Positions 14,467 through 16,519 of a DNA stretch of 16,519 nucleotides are shown here, one piece after another. Location: positions 1 through 16,519 of the forward strand of contig CAKPUX010000045.1 in assembly GCA_934193095.1 (NCBI GenBank). Reading direction: 5' to 3'. The stretch is from an uncultured Dialister sp. (GTDB lineage Bacteria; Bacillota; Negativicutes; Veillonellales; Dialisteraceae). Made by a program: the position numbers and the translations under genes. Position 1 is the first letter of the stretch. Each line of letters begins with the position of its first letter. The notes beneath the pieces were generated by a model. It was not told where the DNA came from and made no database searches. It saw only the letters and a list, made by a program, of their open reading frames with translations.

Positions 14467-14690
14467 TAACCCTGAAGTTTGAAAGCAGGGATTAGGAGTG
14501 ACTAGTGACTGGTGACTTAAATACCGCCTTCGGGCATCGCCACTATTTATACTCCGCGGCGCTTCTGCTTTTTATGCGCCGCACCAACCCCTTTGAACCT
14601 CTTGAACCTATAGAACCTGCCGAACCTCTTTCGCAAACAATCAAGGGACGGCACGCCCCACGGGCTAACCCTGAACCTTGAACCAACTCC
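14467..14690. repeat. Composite intergenic repeat, copy 8, tandem to copy 7
   Basis: It begins again with TTTGAAAGCAGGGAT and GTGACTAGTGACTGG heptads, then CGCCTTCGGGCATCGCC (14525-14541), hairpin arms at 14556-14562 and 14576-14582, the 9-base GAACC array (about 14592-14630) and a final AACCCTGAACCTTGAACC. It is a direct repeat of copy 7, about 200 bp apart, and lies just upstream of the decarboxylase beta gene. No convincing promoter was found in 14690-14747. Confidence 0.83.
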
Positions 14691-14747
14691 AAGCGTCTAT
14701 CGCTTTTCACATAGTCCCAATTCATTATTTCAATATAGGAGGTATTC

Positions 14748-15899
14748 ATGGAGAACTGGGAAAAAGTTTTAGAAGAATTATTTACCGGCGTCATGGGCAT
14801 GTCCGACCCTACGGTCTGGATCATGTTTGCCATCGGCGCAGTCCTGATCTGGCTCGGCGTGAAGAAGGACTATGAGCCTATGCTGCTCTTCCCGATGGGG
14901 GTGGGCTGCATCCTGGCGAATATCCCCGGGCATTTTGCGGTCATCCCGACAGATGGAGGGGAACCGGGATTTCTGTCAGTCCTTTATCAGGCGGGCATCG
15001 CGAATGAGCTTTTCCCGGTGCTGATCTTTATCGCGGTCGGTGCGATGTGTGAATTTGATGCGCTGATCCGCGCGCCGTATGTCATGCTCTTTGCCGCAGC
15101 GGCTCATTTTGGCATTTTCGCAGCGACGCTGCTGGCGTCTGTCGTCGGATTTCCTTTCAACGAAGCGGCATCCATTGGTATCATCGGGGCAGCGGACGGC
15201 CCGACCACCATTTTCGTCGCGCAGAAATTTGCGACGAACCTTCTCGCGCCCCTGACCGTGACGGCCTTCTGCTATATGTCACTTGTCCCGATCATCCAGC
15301 CTCCGATCGTGAAGCTCTTGACGACGAAGCATGAGCGCAGGATCCATATGGCGTACCGCGAAGAGAAACCGATATCCTGGACAGTCAAGTTCCTTTTCCC
15401 ATTCATGGTCGTCCTCTTTGCAGGGATCCTTGCACCGATCTCCGTGCCGCTCATCGGTGCGCTGATGTTCGGCAATATGCTGAAGGTCTCCGGCGTCTGC
15501 GACTCACTCTCTGACACCGCGCAGAATGAGCTCTCGAATCTCGTGACCCTTTTCCTCGGCATCACGGTCGGTGCGACCATGACGGCTGAGAATATCCTCA
15601 CGCTGGATGTTTTGAAGATCCTGGCACTGGGGGCTGTGGCTTTCGTCTTTGATACGGTCGGCGGCGTCCTCTTCGCAAAGGTCGTGAACCTTTTCCTCAA
15701 GAAGAAGATCAATCCGATGATCGGGGCATGCGGCATTTCCGCCTTCCCGATGTCCGGGCGTGTCATCGCGAAGATGGCGCTCAAAGAGGACCCGACCAAT
15801 TACATCATCCAGCACGCGATGGGCGTCAATGTGGCAGGCCAGGTGGCATCCGTCGTGGCCGGCGGCCTCGTCCTCGCGCTGATTCCTGTCCTTTCATAA
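14748..15899 (+). CDS. Sodium-translocating biotin-dependent decarboxylase, beta subunit (OadB/MmdB/GcdB family)
   Basis: An integral membrane protein that decarboxylates carboxybiotin and uses the energy to export Na+. The 383-residue sequence is highly hydrophobic with about nine or more membrane segments. It has the two ion-site regions of the family: GAADGPT with Asp150, and the C-terminal ISAFPMSGRV (330-339) followed by GVNVAGQ (359-365). The ATG at 14748 follows TAGGAGG by 5 bases. No carboxyltransferase alpha subunit or biotin carrier is in the window, so whether the complex acts on methylmalonyl-CoA, oxaloacetate, glutaconyl-CoA or malonate cannot be read here; methylmalonyl-CoA would fit a succinate-to-propionate Negativicute. 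It shares an operon with the small peptide that begins 9 bases later. Confidence 0.92.
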   Translation: MENWEKVLEELFTGVMGMSDPTVWIMFAIGAVLIWLGVKKDYEPMLLFPMGVGCILANIPGHFAVIPTDGGEPGFLSVLYQAGIANELFPVLIFIAVGAMCEFDALIRAPYVMLFAAAAHFGIFAATLLASVVGFPFNEAASIGIIGAADGPTTIFVAQKFATNLLAPLTVTAFCYMSLVPIIQPPIVKLLTTKHERRIHMAYREEKPISWTVKFLFPFMVVLFAGILAPISVPLIGALMFGNMLKVSGVCDSLSDTAQNELSNLVTLFLGITVGATMTAENILTLDVLKILALGAVAFVFDTVGGVLFAKVVNLFLKKKINPMIGACGISAFPMSGRVIAKMALKEDPTNYIIQHAMGVNVAGQVASVVAGGLVLALIPVLS

Positions 15900-15908
15900 G
15901 GAGGCACT

Positions 15909-16028
15909 ATGACAAGTATCGAATCTTCCATCATGCTGACAGTCATCGCATATCCCATGATCTTCGTGGTCATGGCGGTCTTTGCGGTGCTGACCTACTA
16001 TCTGAATAAGCTGTTTCCGGGGGACTAG
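15909..16028 (+). CDS. 39-residue single-helix membrane peptide (possible decarboxylase small subunit)
   Basis: A short frame with AAGGAGG 5 bases before its ATG, starting 9 bases after the beta-subunit stop. The peptide begins MTSIESSIMLTV, has one hydrophobic helix (about 8-33) and ends NKLFPGD. Sodium-pump decarboxylases have small one-helix subunits (gamma/delta, and the about 55-residue epsilon of methylmalonyl-CoA decarboxylase) that hold the complex together. Size, topology and position suggest an analogous part here, but no sequence motif proves it. Heptad repeats begin immediately after its TAG, which overlaps the first CTAGTGG. Confidence 0.7.
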   Translation: MTSIESSIMLTVIAYPMIFVVMAVFAVLTYYLNKLFPGD

Positions 16029-16436
16029 TGGCTAGGGATTAGGAGTGACTAGTGACTAGTGACTGGTGACTGGTGATTCTCTCGTATCGTCATTTCGAGC
16101 GAAGTCGAGAAATCTTTCTTGCAGACTGCTAAATGAAGGATGCGTGAAAGCAGAAATACGTAGCACCAAGGCGTCGTTTCCCTGCCGGTGCTTATGTGAT
16201 ACTGACCGCAGTGCAAGAAAGATCCCTCGGCAACGCTCGGGATGACGACGGCGCGAAGCGCTATCAAAACTCCGCGGCGCTTCTGTTTTTTATGCGCTGC
16301 ACCAGCACTCCTAACTCCTAACTCCTCACTAGAGAGAAGAGTTTTCATCCGCAATCCATGGGCGATACGCCCCACGGTCGAACCCTGAACCCTGAACCCA
16401 AAACCCTGAACCCTGAACCATGAACCTCGAACTTTC
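16029..16436. repeat. Composite intergenic repeat, copy 9, with inserted inverted repeat
   Basis: GACTAGT/GACTGGT heptads (16029-16075), the inverted repeat described separately (16087-16248), the hairpin box (16274-16280 with 16294-16300, one arm GCGCTGC), AACTCCT heptads (about 16304-16329), a GGGCGATACGCCCCACGG box, and AACCCTG heptads (about 16381-16425). The inverted repeat sits where other copies have the CGCCTTCGGGCATCGCC box, as if it had been inserted there. Confidence 0.8.
16087..16248. repeat. 162-bp inverted repeat (MITE-like)
   Basis: The left arm (16087-16129: TCGTCAT, CGAGCG, CGAG, ATCTTTCTTGCA, CTGC in order) matches the reverse complement of the right arm (16208-16248) at about 34 of 41 positions. 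The central 78 bp show no gene. The arm sequence resembles the GTCATTTCGAGCGAAGTCGAG type of dispersed repeat known from several gut bacteria. Confidence 0.82.
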
Positions 16437-16438
16437 TA

Positions 16439-16467
16439 TTGTCTTTCTCTTCCCTGCCGTTTATAAT
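16439..16467 (+). promoter_or_regulatory. Promoter of the right-edge gene
   Basis: TTGTCT (16439-16444), 17-base spacer, perfect TATAAT (16462-16467). Start of transcription is expected near 16474, inside the Fur-box match. Confidence 0.78.
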
Positions 16468-16469
16468 AC

Positions 16470-16488
16470 TTACATGATAATCATTCTC
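16470..16488 (+). promoter_or_regulatory. Fur box (iron-responsive operator)
   Basis: TTACATGATAATCATTCTC matches the 19-bp Fur consensus GATAATGATAATCATTATC at 14 positions, including a continuous central ATGATAATCATT. It covers the predicted transcription start between the -10 box and the ribosome site, the classical place for repression by Fe(II)-Fur. Confidence 0.75.
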
Positions 16489-16504
16489 TAAAGGAGGCTT
16501 TACG

Positions 16505-16519
16505 ATGAAAGAAACATAT
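16505..16519 (+). CDS. Start of an iron-regulated gene (cut by window edge)
   Basis: Only the first five codons (MKETY) are present, after AAAGGAGG with about 7-base spacing. The Fur box and dedicated promoter suggest an iron-uptake or iron-homeostasis gene, for example a Feo or siderophore/ABC component. The product cannot be named from five residues. Confidence 0.6.

Overview
The window looks like a chromosomal segment of a Gram-positive-lineage anaerobe, most plausibly a diderm Negativicute (Veillonella/Dialister/Megasphaera type). This rests on gene content and style: AGGAGG-type ribosome sites, a T-box riboswitch, a beta subunit of a sodium-pumping biotin decarboxylase, and a DEAD-box helicase with a basic tail. 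The genus is inference; there is no rRNA or marker gene to fix it.

Layout. Positions 1-4796 are read on the minus strand: an M20 amidohydrolase, argF, argC (type 2) and the 5' part of argB, i.e. an arginine biosynthesis cluster whose genes (apart from argF-argC) are separated by repeat-filled gaps. From about 5300 everything is read on the plus strand: a DEAD-box RNA helicase with a long leader; a T-box-controlled class I/II aminotransferase; a zinc-ribbon protein of unknown function; an acyl-CoA thioesterase overlapping a glutamate-racemase-like gene; a membrane-anchored protein translationally coupled to an F420-0:gamma-glutamyl-ligase-like protein; a small two-helix membrane protein; a decarboxylase beta subunit followed by a 39-residue membrane peptide; and, at the right edge, the first five codons of a gene behind a promoter that overlaps a strong Fur-box match.

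The most striking feature is the intergenic DNA. Nearly every gap is filled by low-complexity arrays whose period is almost always seven bases (families GGTTCAG, CAGTCAC/TAGTCAC, TAATCCC, TAATGTC, TATCAGA, GAGTTAG). In one 214-bp array (1086-1299) the unit changes stepwise along the array without losing phase. The heptad arrays flank a recurrent hairpin box (GCGGCGC, 13-14 nt loop, GCGCCGC) that occurs eight times. In all eight copies its orientation follows the transcription of a neighbouring gene, on both the minus-strand and the plus-strand side of the window. A short 9-base-period array accompanies several copies. Separate repeats are a ~300-bp duplicated block following two different genes (9153 and 13291), a 97-bp inverted repeat (933-1029) and a 162-bp inverted repeat (16087-16248).

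Regulation visible in the sequence: a T-box leader carrying two copies of the Stem I apical module but only one antiterminator/terminator; a terminator inside the helicase leader with a possible competing pairing; several sigma-A-type promoters; and a Fur box. The arginine genes act in one pathway (steps 2, 3 and the ornithine carbamoylation step); the other genes look like independent small transcription units.
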